Shown piece by piece: positions 27,962 to 36,492 of a DNA stretch of 64,000 nucleotides; the first letter of the stretch is position 1, and each line of letters starts with the position of its first letter. The notes beneath the pieces are model-generated. The model was not told the origin of the DNA. It saw nothing but the letters and a program-made list of their open reading frames with translations, and searched no databases. A program made the position numbers and the translations under genes. This DNA comes from Paenibacillus sp. FSL A5-0031. Lineage in GTDB: Bacteria > Bacillota > Bacilli > Paenibacillales > Paenibacillaceae. The stretch lies in NCBI RefSeq assembly GCF_001956295.1, contig NZ_MRTD01000014.1, forward strand, positions 124,001 to 188,000, read 5' to 3'.

Positions 27962-29194
27962 TTGCGTATTAAACTTATCTTAGTTTCTATTATGTCTATC
28001 ACTATTGGCTTAAACATTCACCTAAGTTCGATTGAGGCTTTATCGCAAATGGATAAGTTAAATCAAGAAATTAAAGAGATACAAGAACAATTGAAGGTTG
28101 AAGAAAAAAAAGCTCAGAACAACCAAATGAAAATAGATAAAATTCAAGAAGAGAAAGAACGTACTAACCAAGATATCCAAGATTTAATAACCCAGATGAA
28201 TGCAACTGGCGATGAGGTTATAAAATACAATAAAAAAATTATAGACTTACAAGAAAAAAGTCAAAATGCAGCCATACAATTGGAAGCAGTTAAAGAACGT
28301 TTAGCAGATAGAAAAATGCTAATGGATAACCGTGTCAGAGCTATGTATACCAATGGTTTTGTCTCCTATATGGATGTTCTACTTAATTCAACAAGCTTTT
28401 TTGATTTTATTAGCCGAGTGGATTCGATTAAAATGATAATTGAACAAGACAAAAATATGATTGAGAGTATTAGAGATGATGAACTTACAATCATTCACAA
28501 GAGGTCAGAGATGAAAGAACAATTGAACGAAGTCGCGGAATTATATACAAAATCGGAAAAAACGATGAAAGATTTGCAACAGCAAGAAGAAGAAAAACAG
28601 CTTCTATTAATAAACCTAGATGAAGATCAACAGAAAATGTTTGATATAACTGAAGATCAAGAAAGAGTACTAATGAAATTGGCTAAAGAATCATCCGAAC
28701 ATAAAAATAAGAAAAAATTACTTGAAGCCGAAAAGAAAGAAAGAGAAAAAGTAAAAGAAAAAAAATCGTATAACCAGATTAAACCATCAATTAACGAAAA
28801 TGAATTGATGTGGCCACTTGAGAAAAAATATACAATAACGTCTAAATTCGGTTATCGGACACATCCTATAACCGGAGAGAAGGAATCCTTACACAATGGT
28901 ATTGATATAGGAGCACCTGGTGGGACACCTATATTGGCTGCTGAATCCGGTACCGTTTTATTTGCCCAATGGACAAACGGTTATGGAAATGCAGTCATTA
29001 TTGATCATGGGAATGGTTTGTGGACAGTATATGCACATATACGAATGAATGGTATCAAAGTAAAAGAAGGAGAAGATGTTAGGAAGGGTCAAAAAATAGC
29101 AGAGGTTGGTTCAACGGGTAATTCAACAGGAAACCATCTACATTTTGAGGTTAGGATTAATGAGGAAGCCCAAAATCCATTGAACTTTGTATAA
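27962..29194 (+). CDS. Secreted M23 peptidase with N-terminal coiled coil
   Basis: A 410-residue secreted murein endopeptidase of the EnvC/PcsB layout. The TTG at 27962 is chosen because AGGAGG is 7 bases upstream; it gives a signal peptide (KLILVSIMSITIGLNIHLSS). Residues about 30-270 are a long coiled coil. The LytM/M23 domain (about 285-410) has the zinc-binding His in SLHNGIDIGAPGG, a YAHI block and the closing HLHFEVR. It lies 31 bases after the AsnB-like gene and shares its operator. A coiled coil usually keeps such enzymes inactive until a partner binds. Confidence 0.88.
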   Translation: MRIKLILVSIMSITIGLNIHLSSIEALSQMDKLNQEIKEIQEQLKVEEKKAQNNQMKIDKIQEEKERTNQDIQDLITQMNATGDEVIKYNKKIIDLQEKSQNAAIQLEAVKERLADRKMLMDNRVRAMYTNGFVSYMDVLLNSTSFFDFISRVDSIKMIIEQDKNMIESIRDDELTIIHKRSEMKEQLNEVAELYTKSEKTMKDLQQQEEEKQLLLINLDEDQQKMFDITEDQERVLMKLAKESSEHKNKKKLLEAEKKEREKVKEKKSYNQIKPSINENELMWPLEKKYTITSKFGYRTHPITGEKESLHNGIDIGAPGGTPILAAESGTVLFAQWTNGYGNAVIIDHGNGLWTVYAHIRMNGIKVKEGEDVRKGQKIAEVGSTGNSTGNHLHFEVRINEEAQNPLNFV

Positions 29195-29367
29195 AAGATA
29201 GATACTATTGTAAAGGATGGGGAAGTGATTAGTTTGAAGTCATAATAATAATCTTAAATGAATCAAGTAAGAAGTAAATTTAAGTATTAAAAAAGCCAAT
29301 AATCTACAATTATTGATATTAATTTTTTTTAATATTCAAAATGCAGAATATGGGTAGAAAAAAAAGA

Positions 29368-29382
29368 ACTATATAGTGTAGT
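29368..29382 (+). promoter_or_regulatory. Near-match BlaI/CopY-type operator
   Basis: ACTAT-ATAGT-GTAGT differs at one core position from CTAC-N5-GTAG. It sits 25 bases before the c-di-AMP riboswitch, where the promoter would be expected. Confidence 0.4.
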
Positions 29383-29406
29383 ATGAATTTAGAAATAAAA
29401 ATTTAC

Positions 29407-29530
29407 TATCGCCGAATTCCAATTAAGGAAACGGGGGATCCACTCGGGTGAATTAATCTGAATGTCAAAGATTATAGGGAAACCCTCTTCCGAACCCTTA
29501 GCTAACCTCGTAGGCATCGAAGGGAGAAAG
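29407..29530 (+). ncRNA. Cyclic di-AMP riboswitch (ydaO/yuaA type)
   Basis: The conserved blocks of the ydaO class appear in order: CGCCGAATTCC, GGAAACGGGGGATCCA, CGGGTGAATTAATC, AGGGAAACCCTC, CCGAACCC and AGCTAACCTCGTAGGCATCG. It lies immediately before an NlpC/P60 cell-wall hydrolase gene, a typical target. The class normally turns genes off when c-di-AMP is high. The region just before the TTG start is short, so control may be at the ribosome binding site or by an overlapping terminator. Confidence 0.88.
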
Positions 29531-29535
29531 TTTTT

Positions 29536-30006
29536 TTGAAGAAGATATTTACATCGTTATTAGTAAGTGTAATGTGTTTTACATTTGCAAGTAGTGCCTT
29601 TGCAAATGGTATGGAACTTAAACACGCCGTGGATGAGGTAATTGGAACTCCATATAAATGGGGAGGAACAACTGTAAAGGGTTTTGATTGCTCTGGATTT
29701 ATTTTATACATATTTAATCAATATAAAGTGGATCTTCCAAGAACATCAAAATCACAAGCCCAAGAAGGAACGAAAGTAGATCAAGCTGATTTACAGCCAG
29801 GAGATCTCGTGTTTTTTAATACAAATGGTCGAGATATTTCACACGCTGGTATTTTCATAGGTAACGGACAGTTCGCTCATGCCTCTAGCAGTAAAGGTGT
29901 GCGTGTCAGTAAACTATCTGATGATTATTATGAAAAAAGATATGTAACTGCTCGCCGTATTATTTCTGAAGAAGTATATGTAGAAATGACGAAAAAAGAA
30001 CATTAA
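29536..30006 (+). CDS. Secreted NlpC/P60 cell-wall hydrolase
   Basis: A 156-residue D,L-endopeptidase-type enzyme that cuts stem peptides in peptidoglycan. TTG start behind GGGAGAAAG; signal peptide KKIFTSLLVSVMCFTFASSAFA. The catalytic Cys is in GFDCSGFILYIF, the His in ISHAGIFIGNGQFAHA. The domain begins at GTPYKWGG. It is preceded by a c-di-AMP riboswitch and a near-match of the regional operator. Two terminators follow. Confidence 0.92.
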   Translation: MKKIFTSLLVSVMCFTFASSAFANGMELKHAVDEVIGTPYKWGGTTVKGFDCSGFILYIFNQYKVDLPRTSKSQAQEGTKVDQADLQPGDLVFFNTNGRDISHAGIFIGNGQFAHASSSKGVRVSKLSDDYYEKRYVTARRIISEEVYVEMTKKEH

Positions 30007-30014
30007 AATATCAT

Positions 30015-30059
30015 AAAAGAACAAGCCCACTTTTCGTAAGATGGGAGCTTGTTCTTTTT
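30015..30059 (+). terminator. Terminator after the NlpC/P60 gene
   Basis: AAAAGAACAAGC pairs with GCTTGTTCTTTT across 20 bases; T-rich end. Confidence 0.8.
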
Positions 30060-30068
30060 ATGTAATTA

Positions 30069-30093
30069 ACGGCTATAATTAAGCCGTTTTTTT
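30069..30093 (+). terminator. Second terminator
   Basis: ACGGCT / AGCCGT stem followed by seven T, directly before the next operator. Confidence 0.7.
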
Positions 30094-30105
30094 AAAACTA
30101 TTAAA

Positions 30106-30120
30106 ACTACACATAGTAGT
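30106..30120 (+). promoter_or_regulatory. BlaI/CopY-type operator upstream of MotB-like gene
   Basis: Perfect core ACTAC-ACATA-GTAGT, 63 bases before the ATG at 30183. Confidence 0.7.
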
Positions 30121-30182
30121 GTTTTAGTGACATGAGGCATGTATGTATTTACTTCAAACTTACGGATATGGAGAGTATCGGA

Positions 30183-31025
30183 ATGAAGAGAAAACATAAT
30201 AACCACAACGAACATGAAGAACACGTTGATGAGTCTTGGTTAATTCCGTATGCTGATCTACTAACTTTGTTACTGGCGCTTTTTATCGTTCTGTATTCTA
30301 TGAATACTGTCGATGAAAAAAAGTTTGAAGAGATGAGTAGGGCATTCAACATTACATTTAATTCCGGTACTGGGGAATTGGATCAAAACAGTATTGTATT
30401 AAATAAGTTCGAGAACAACGAAATTAATGCAGGTAAGAGGAGAAAAAGCGAACAACAAGTACAAGAACAACAAGTACAACAAGTACAACAAGTACAAGAA
30501 CAACAGTTACAAGGTTTAATGGAAATAGAGCAAGAAGAATTAGAAGAGATTAAAAATCAAATCGATCAGTTTATTAAAATTGAAAATCTACAATCCCAAC
30601 TTGAAACAAAGCTAAATCAATCAGAATTGATGATTACGATCAGCAATACTGCATTATTTGAGCCAGGCAAAGATAGAATTATACCAGAAGTTAAAAAACT
30701 GGCAAATACCATTTCGAGTGTACTACAGCAGTACCCTGAATATGAAATTATGGTTTCAGGTCACACAGATAATATACCCATTTCTACATCTGAATTTCGA
30801 TCAAACTGGGATCTTAGTTCCAAACGAGCACTTAGATTTATGGACATTATATTACTTAATAAAAAACTAAATCCTAAAAAGTTTAGCACTGCAGGCTACG
30901 GAGAATATCGTCCAATAGCATCAAACTCAACAATGGATGGCAGATCTAAAAATAGACGGGTAGAGGTATCTATTATTAGAAAATATATAAACCATAATTT
31001 TGATAGTATAAAAATCAATCCATAA
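30183..31025 (+). CDS. MotB-like OmpA-domain protein without MotA partner
   Basis: A 280-residue membrane protein with one N-terminal helix and a C-terminal peptidoglycan-binding OmpA domain. The helix has the proton-channel Asp of MotB (PYADLLTLLLALFIVLYSM). The OmpA domain shows GHTDNIP, RSNWDLSSKRA and GRSKNRRVEV. The region after the helix holds a Gln/Val repeat (QQVQEQQVQQVQ) and a coiled coil. The ATG at 30183 is chosen for GGAG about 8 bases upstream. No motA is present, so the protein is either a wall-anchored stator piece for a distant partner or a structural tether. Its operator suggests it belongs to the metal regulon. Confidence 0.8.
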   Translation: MKRKHNNHNEHEEHVDESWLIPYADLLTLLLALFIVLYSMNTVDEKKFEEMSRAFNITFNSGTGELDQNSIVLNKFENNEINAGKRRKSEQQVQEQQVQQVQQVQEQQLQGLMEIEQEELEEIKNQIDQFIKIENLQSQLETKLNQSELMITISNTALFEPGKDRIIPEVKKLANTISSVLQQYPEYEIMVSGHTDNIPISTSEFRSNWDLSSKRALRFMDIILLNKKLNPKKFSTAGYGEYRPIASNSTMDGRSKNRRVEVSIIRKYINHNFDSIKINP

Positions 31026-31179
31026 TGTATGGTTTGTGTACATAAGTGAGATTTTTTTTGCGTCGAATGAGCTCATTTATTGATGATTTGGTATTCAAGG
31101 AGAAATGAGGTTCATTAAATGATAAGTAGGCTGCAATGACGTCAATTATTGAAAATATGCTCATTACTCTTTTGCTGCT

Positions 31180-31345
31180 AACAAGGTGCAGAAGGGGGAT
31201 CTGCTTGGTTTTATGAGTACAAAAGGCAGTTCGGCAGTCGTACACATCTGCACTTTGAAATTCGCAAAGGAAACATTGCTGAACCATATTGATTCTGGCC
31301 TATCTGCACATATTATTGGGTCAACCCTAATCTGTATGTATGATC
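31180..31345 (+). pseudogene. M23 peptidase C-terminal remnant
   Basis: Fragments VQKGDLLGFMSTKGSS and LHFEIRKGNIAEPY, then YWVNPNLYV, lie in different frames. They match the end of an M23 peptidase, not the intact copy at 27962. Confidence 0.6.
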
Positions 31346-31522
31346 GAATTTAAGAGGAGTATACATAAGTAGATGGGGAGTAATGAATATAATGAATAAA
31401 CTATATATAAAATGGGATAACTAATGGCAGCAGAAATGCTACTTTTTTCTGAATACCTTCTAAATTTAAAATATTGACCGGAATATGATTAAGTCAAATC
31501 TAACAAAGGAGCGAAAAGATTC

Positions 31523-31690
31523 ATGAATAAATTAACAAGGAATGAGCTGTCAATATTGCGTTAACTCGATTGAGGAAGCACTAACCAAGATAGGAGTTAC
31601 AGGTATTACAGGTAACGTTAATCTGACAAATGGAACAGTAGATATAACGTATGATGAAAATAAGCTTAAGCTTGACCATTGGAGTAGTTA
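31523..31690 (+). pseudogene. CopZ-like copper chaperone, broken
   Basis: A heavy-metal-associated domain: after a frameshift near the start, GMSCQYCVNSIEEALTKIGV contains the MxCxxC Cu(I) site, followed by GNVNLTNGTVDITYDENKLKL. The last strand and helix are missing and a stop follows. It shows that a cop operon once existed here. Confidence 0.75.
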
Positions 31691-31692
31691 AA

Positions 31693-31803
31693 ATGCGAAA
31701 TACTTTAGATGATCTATGTCGGGAGCACAAAGGAATTAAATCCGCTGCCGCACAACTTCTTTTCACAGGTTTAATGGAAGAAAAGCTTGTGCCAGGCAAA
31801 TAA
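31693..31803 (+). pseudogene. Short unrecognised gene fragment
   Basis: A 36-codon frame (TLDDLCREHKGIKSAAAQLL, ending KLVPGK) directly after the CopZ remnant. It reads like the tail of a larger protein. Family not recognised. Confidence 0.3.
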
Positions 31804-31913
31804 AATTAATTCAAAACTATAAGCATAACTCAATGGAATAGATAAGTTTTGTAAGTGTGTTAATAGAGTAACATTAGTACAACTTAAGGTAGCAACTGCA
31901 TCATAAGCGAGAA

Positions 31914-31944
31914 AGGGGCATTTTCTGAATACGGAAATGCCTCT
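31914..31944 (+). terminator. Terminator-like hairpin
   Basis: AGGGGCATTT pairs with AAATGCCTCT; weak T-tract. It lies 120 bases before the response regulator gene. Confidence 0.5.
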
Positions 31945-32065
31945 TATTATGTTTTAGATACGAAAACGTAGAAAAAAATCTGAATCTGCAACTAAACAAA
32001 TTGAGAGATTTAACATGAAGACCATGTATCCAATTATATATTTAATATTTGAAAAGAGGTTGTAA

Positions 32066-32758
32066 ATGAGTAGAATATTGGTTGTAGAAGATGAAGAAAA
32101 GATTCGTGAGGTAATAGTTGCTTATTTATCGAAGGCCGGCTATGAAACCTGTGAAGCCATTGATGGACGGACAGCTCTAAATGGTATGATAAAGCACAAT
32201 ATTGATTTGGTACTTCTTGATTTAATGCTTCCAGATATGAATGGAGAGGAATTGTGTGCTAAAATTCGAGCTACAAATCCAGTACCCATAATTATGCTTA
32301 CAGCAAAGTCTTCCATGAATCATCGAATTCAGGGGTTATCAATCGGAGCTGATGATTATATCGTTAAACCTTTTGACCCTCATGAATTAATAGCTCGGAT
32401 TCGTGCTGTTTTGCGTAGAACAAATCAGCAAGATTTACTTGCGGAACGTATGGAATATGGTAATGGTTCATTAATAGTGGATAGTTATTCAAAACAGGTA
32501 TTCGTTAAAAAAAAACCTGTTAATTTAACACCAAATGAATATAAGCTGCTGCTTGTTATGGCTAGGAATGCAGATAGAACGTTCACAAGGGAGGAGCTAA
32601 TTGAAAAAATTATAGGGTTCGATTTTGAAGGAGATGCTCGAGCTATAGATCAGCATGTAAAGAATTTACGACAAAAAATCGAAGAGGATCCAAAGAACCC
32701 ATTCTTTATCAGAACGGTGTTTGGTTCAGGATATCGATTTCATGGGGGAATAAAATGA
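32066..32758 (+). CDS. OmpR-family response regulator
   Basis: A 230-residue DNA-binding regulator: receiver domain (phospho-acceptor in LVLLDLMLPDMNGEE, Lys in DDYIVKPFDPHEL) and winged-helix domain (NLTPNEYKLLLVMARN, DQHVKNLRQKIEEDP, GSGYRFHG). It overlaps its kinase gene by 4 bases (ATGA). Placed next to the multicopper oxidase, it may sense copper or envelope stress, in the manner of CusRS-type pairs; this is inference from context. Confidence 0.93.
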   Translation: MSRILVVEDEEKIREVIVAYLSKAGYETCEAIDGRTALNGMIKHNIDLVLLDLMLPDMNGEELCAKIRATNPVPIIMLTAKSSMNHRIQGLSIGADDYIVKPFDPHELIARIRAVLRRTNQQDLLAERMEYGNGSLIVDSYSKQVFVKKKPVNLTPNEYKLLLVMARNADRTFTREELIEKIIGFDFEGDARAIDQHVKNLRQKIEEDPKNPFFIRTVFGSGYRFHGGIK

Positions 32759-33852
32759 AAAAGTCGCTCTCCTTTCGCTTAAGCGTTCTATTGATGCTTT
32801 ATACAGGGATAATCTTTGTAATTGCTTCAATTGCTATCATTAATGCTACACATTATCATTTTCAGTTATATGGAAATGAGCTGAAACAAGATCCAAATAA
32901 CACTGATTTACTAAATATTCATCTGGAACAAGCCATCATCCAATCTATTGGGTGGACGATTGGGGGAGCAATGCTAATTGCGTTTATTCTCAGCATCTAT
33001 ATTGCAAGAAGAATCTCCTCACCAATGATTCAAATGAAGAAATTGACCTTACTAATGGCAAGTGGAAAGAGAGATGTTCGCTTACCATTATTAGGACTAC
33101 CCAAAGATGAAGTTGATCAATTGGCAGCATCCATTAATCATTTAGCGGAACAACTTCAAGAACAAGAACAATTAAAAGTTACGATGACTGAAAACATTGC
33201 ACATGAGCTTCGTACCCCACTAACTACTATTAACAGTTATTTATTTGCCATTCAAGATGGCATATGGGAGGCCACACCACAACGAATGAAATCAATTCGG
33301 GAAGAGATTGATCGACTTATTCAACTGGTAAGCGATTTAGAGGAACTGAATTCGCTTACCTCTCCCGAATTTCATCTTTCCTTGAAAGACATCCGAATAT
33401 CCAAGACAATTGATCAAGTCTTTGATTTAATTCAGCCTTCTTATTCGGAAAGGGGAATTATATTGAAAAAAGGAAAGATACCAGATGTTATAGTTCATGC
33501 GGACGAAAATCGACTCATTCAAATTTGGAATAATCTTTTATCAAACGCACTTAAGTTTACTCCGACTGGAGGTAAAGTATGGATAGAAGGAAAGGAAAGT
33601 GAAAACGGCGTTGAGATTATAGTTCAAGATACTGGAATTGGAATTCCAAATGAAGAGCTGCCTCACGTATTTGAACGTTTCTATAGAGTGGATAAATCAA
33701 GAAACCGAAAAACAGGAGGAGGCGGTTTAGGATTAGCTATTACAAAAACGCTTGTTGAACGGCACGAAGGACGTATTTGGGCAGAGAGTGATGGGGGAAC
33801 ATCTTTTCATATATACCTGATGAGATCTTCCCACAATGATGGTGCGATTTAA
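32755..33852 (+). CDS. Sensor histidine kinase paired with OmpR-type regulator
   Basis: A 365-residue membrane kinase: helix 1 (about 8-28), an extracytoplasmic loop of only about 35 residues, helix 2 (about 63-85), HAMP, then HisKA with the His in ENIAHELRTPLTT and HATPase with NLLSNALKFTP, DTGIGIPNEE and GGGGLGLAI. The short loop suggests sensing in or near the membrane. A terminator closes the operon. Confidence 0.92.
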   Translation: MKKSLSFRLSVLLMLYTGIIFVIASIAIINATHYHFQLYGNELKQDPNNTDLLNIHLEQAIIQSIGWTIGGAMLIAFILSIYIARRISSPMIQMKKLTLLMASGKRDVRLPLLGLPKDEVDQLAASINHLAEQLQEQEQLKVTMTENIAHELRTPLTTINSYLFAIQDGIWEATPQRMKSIREEIDRLIQLVSDLEELNSLTSPEFHLSLKDIRISKTIDQVFDLIQPSYSERGIILKKGKIPDVIVHADENRLIQIWNNLLSNALKFTPTGGKVWIEGKESENGVEIIVQDTGIGIPNEELPHVFERFYRVDKSRNRKTGGGGLGLAITKTLVERHEGRIWAESDGGTSFHIYLMRSSHNDGAI

Positions 33853-33862
33853 TGATTGATTT

Positions 33863-33889
33863 GAGCCATCGAAGAGGTGGCTCTTTTTT
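33863..33889 (+). terminator. Rho-independent terminator of the two-component operon
   Basis: GAGCCA / TGGCTC stem with six T, 11 bases after the kinase stop. Confidence 0.8.
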
Positions 33890-34010
33890 CACTTATGTAT
33901 AAATAATAACCAAGAAATATGTACATCTATACTAAGATTTGAAAAAAGAGCTATTACTTTGTTTTAATTGTATTTTCATCATCAGACCATGTAAATTCAG
34001 ATTTGGTTTA

Positions 34011-34048
34011 AACAAAAAGGAACGATTATGATCTCGTTCCTTTTTGTT
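34011..34048 (-). terminator. Bidirectional terminator after the multicopper oxidase gene
   Basis: AACAAAAAGGAACGA and its perfect complement (34034-34048) form a 15-bp stem with A/T tails on both sides. It ends the minus-strand oxidase gene. Confidence 0.85.
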
Positions 34049-34057
34049 CAGTGATTT

Positions 34058-35644
34058 TTATTCAGGCTTATTTCCTGCTTTTGGATCTGGTACAAAGTCC
34101 GTTTTATAATCAGTGTAAAGTAATTGCGTAACCATTCCGCTTGCTGCATGATGAAGATCGTGACAATGGAACATCCAGTTTCCTTCATTATCAGCTTTGA
34201 AAGCTACAACATACTCTTCTCCAGGCTTAAGGTTTAAAGTATCCTTCATAAGTGGGGCACCGGTTATTGCTTTTCCGTTTTTACTTAATACTTGGAAAAA
34301 GTGTCCGTGTAAGTGCATCGGATGGTCATCGGATTTTGAATTATTAATCATTTTGACTTTTACAGTATCACCTTTTTTCACTTTTATTGCTTCTGTTTCC
34401 GGGAAAGTAGCTCCATTTATGGTATAAACCGTTTTATTATTTTTCAATTCAGTATTTAAATTCATTGTATAATCTAACGTATACTTTTGCTCTAAAGAAA
34501 ATGTTCTTTGTCCATTCTCTCCGTATTGGGTCATGTCAACTACAGGCAGTGCTTCCAAATCATTTGCTTTATCCGAATTTTCTGAAATACCCTCATAGGT
34601 AATTAGAGCTTTCATACCTTTAACAGCTGCATTATCCCCGTGATCTTCAATATACCATTGGCCTGGGTTGTTGGCTTCGAATTCTATGTCATACCGTTCC
34701 CCAGGTGCTATTGCTATTACGCTTTCCTTCACAATACCAGGCTTATTGACCGGCTGACCATCGGTTGCAGTAATTCTGAATTCGTGACCATGTAAATGAA
34801 TTTGATGTGAAATAAACCCAGCGTTAGTCAGTCGAATGCGAACTTTTTCTCCTTCTTTGACATTAAGATTACTCACAAGTGAGCTTGATTTTCCATTAAT
34901 CGTGAATAGATCGTACATACTCATGTCATGTTTCATGTCCATTGTATTGCTTTCTTCACTCATGTTCATTTGGCTGTGATCCATGCCTTCCATGCTATTG
35001 TCAGACATATTCACTTCGTCCATATCCATTGTTCCTTTGCTATTCCACTCATCGAGGATAAGGGAATAATCTCGGTCAACCTTCTCGTTTTCGCTATCCT
35101 CAACGATGAATGATCCATATAAACCTCGATCAAGTTGGTTTGCACTATCCTGATGAGAGTGATACCAGTACGTACCGGGGACATCGGCTTTGAATTTATA
35201 TACAAACGATTCACCAGGTTGAACTGCGTTTTGCGTTACTCCCGGAATACCGTCCATGTCATTTGGGAGAGGAACTCCATGCCAATGAATAGATACGGGA
35301 TCCGGTAATTCATTAACTAAGTTTATGTTTACCATTTCTCCTTGTTTGATTCTAAGTTCTGGACCTGGAACCGAATTATTGAATGTCCAAACAGGAAGTG
35401 TGACACCAGGTGCTATCTCTTGGTTACTGACTTGTGCCTTCAGTGTTAGTGATTTGCCTGTTAGAACTGTAGCGGACAATTCACTTGTTTTCGTATTTTC
35501 AGACGTTGACTCTTCTTTATTTCCTCCCATGTTCATTTTTGAATGATCCATTCCCCCCATCCCACCTGAATTCATACAACCTGTTAAGAAAACAGTTAAA
35601 GCTGCCACAGAGACAACTGCTTTTAATTTCCAATTCATTTTCAT
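34058..35644 (-). CDS. Multicopper oxidase lipoprotein
   Basis: A 528-residue extracytoplasmic multicopper oxidase, expected to oxidise Cu(I) to the less toxic Cu(II). The lipobox is TVFLTGC; the mature N-terminus is Met/His-rich (MNSGGMGGMDHSKMNMGG). Copper ligands are in HWHGVPLP, YWYHSHQD, HQIHLHGHEF, DDHPMHLHGHFF and HCHDLHHAASGM (T1 Cys-His and axial Met). A Met-rich insert lies in the middle (SMEGMDHSQMNMSEESNTMD). It is divergent from the rhodanese gene, with operator-type palindromes between. The lipid anchor fits the lgt genes nearby. Confidence 0.95.
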   Translation of the reverse strand: MKMNWKLKAVVSVAALTVFLTGCMNSGGMGGMDHSKMNMGGNKEESTSENTKTSELSATVLTGKSLTLKAQVSNQEIAPGVTLPVWTFNNSVPGPELRIKQGEMVNINLVNELPDPVSIHWHGVPLPNDMDGIPGVTQNAVQPGESFVYKFKADVPGTYWYHSHQDSANQLDRGLYGSFIVEDSENEKVDRDYSLILDEWNSKGTMDMDEVNMSDNSMEGMDHSQMNMSEESNTMDMKHDMSMYDLFTINGKSSSLVSNLNVKEGEKVRIRLTNAGFISHQIHLHGHEFRITATDGQPVNKPGIVKESVIAIAPGERYDIEFEANNPGQWYIEDHGDNAAVKGMKALITYEGISENSDKANDLEALPVVDMTQYGENGQRTFSLEQKYTLDYTMNLNTELKNNKTVYTINGATFPETEAIKVKKGDTVKVKMINNSKSDDHPMHLHGHFFQVLSKNGKAITGAPLMKDTLNLKPGEEYVVAFKADNEGNWMFHCHDLHHAASGMVTQLLYTDYKTDFVPDPKAGNKPE

Positions 35645-35766
35645 AATGGCCCTCCATACATTTTATAAATTTTATATAATGATGATACAACATGATTGTG
35701 TAGAACTTATGAGGACATGAAAATTAGGAAAAGCCATTCCTACTAAAAGTACCGTTGTTCTTTCTA

Positions 35767-35779
35767 TTACACATTGTAG
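35767..35779 (-). promoter_or_regulatory. Near-match BlaI/CopY-type operator before the oxidase gene
   Basis: TTAC-ACATT-GTAG differs by one base from the core. It lies 123 bases upstream of the oxidase start and 35 bases from the perfect site at 35814, so it could serve the minus-strand promoter. Confidence 0.45.
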
Positions 35780-35791
35780 AGAATTATTTAT

Positions 35792-35828
35792 TTGACCTAA
35801 GTAAGGTTATCATACTACAATTTGTAGT
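35792..35828 (+). promoter_or_regulatory. Promoter with BlaI/CopY-type operator for rhodanese-lgt genes
   Basis: TTGACC (35792-35797) and TACAAT (35816-35821) with an 18-bp spacer. The -10 box lies within the perfect operator ACTAC-AATTT-GTAGT (35814-35828). This is the same operator/-10 overlap as at 25946-26007 and at 52153-52190. Confidence 0.75.
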
Positions 35829-35902
35829 GTGATTTCGATTATAGTTTTCTCTATTGGTGGTGTGAGAATTCAAAGAATGATTAATTAGGAGGAATAATAA
35901 GT

Positions 35903-36301
35903 GTGAAAAGAAAATATACAGTTTCTGTATTAGTTGGTCTTGTTGTGCTCTTAACAACCATTATTTTATTTGGAACCAAAAAGGAAAATGCTATATTACA
36001 ACTAGTAGATACCGAAATATTAACTGAAATGATGAAGTCAAAAGAGGATATCTTGATTATTGATGTTCGTGAGGAAGAATTATTCAAGTCGGGACGTGTT
36101 CCAGATTCAATTAATATACCCTTTGAACAAATAAAATCACGATATAGACAACTCCCCGCAGATAAAAAAATTGTGTTTGTATGTCATGTAGGAATAATGG
36201 GAACAGAAAGTGGAGATTTGCTAATAAAAAATGGATATAAACAGGTATTTAATCTGAAGGGTGGAATGGATGCTTGGATAGGTGAATTGGAAGCAGACTA
36301 G
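35903..36301 (+). CDS. Membrane-anchored rhodanese-like protein
   Basis: A 132-residue protein with an N-terminal anchor helix (VSVLVGLVVLLTTIILFG) and one rhodanese domain facing outside. The domain shows IIDVREEELFKSGRVPDSINIPFEQI, an active-site Cys in VFVCHVGIMG and FNLKGGMDAW. Rhodaneses move sulfane sulfur or reduce disulfides. Here it may take part in thiol handling with the TlpA/CcdA proteins. GTG start behind AGGAGGA. Confidence 0.85.
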   Translation: MKRKYTVSVLVGLVVLLTTIILFGTKKENAILQLVDTEILTEMMKSKEDILIIDVREEELFKSGRVPDSINIPFEQIKSRYRQLPADKKIVFVCHVGIMGTESGDLLIKNGYKQVFNLKGGMDAWIGELEAD

Positions 36302-36492
36302 AATATAAGCCGAGTTACTATTAGACTATTATCGTCAATTGCGAAAATAGCCTACTAAATTTTGTGATGTTATGGTAGGAAAATTCGATTTCAACCTTAA
36401 AAATTAACATGATTTACTTATTTCAACAAGGGAGCTTTACGGACATCTAAGTTAAACACATGTATTCAATCCTAAAAATGGGAGCGAAAGTA

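Noticed and set aside
31015..31287. Minus-strand 90-residue frame as a gene
   Set aside because: It overlaps the readable M23 remnant on the plus strand and has no start site or family resemblance.
35740..35752. CTAC-TAAAA-GTAC upstream of the oxidase as an operator
   Set aside because: One core mismatch; two better sites lie within 80 bases. Probably chance.
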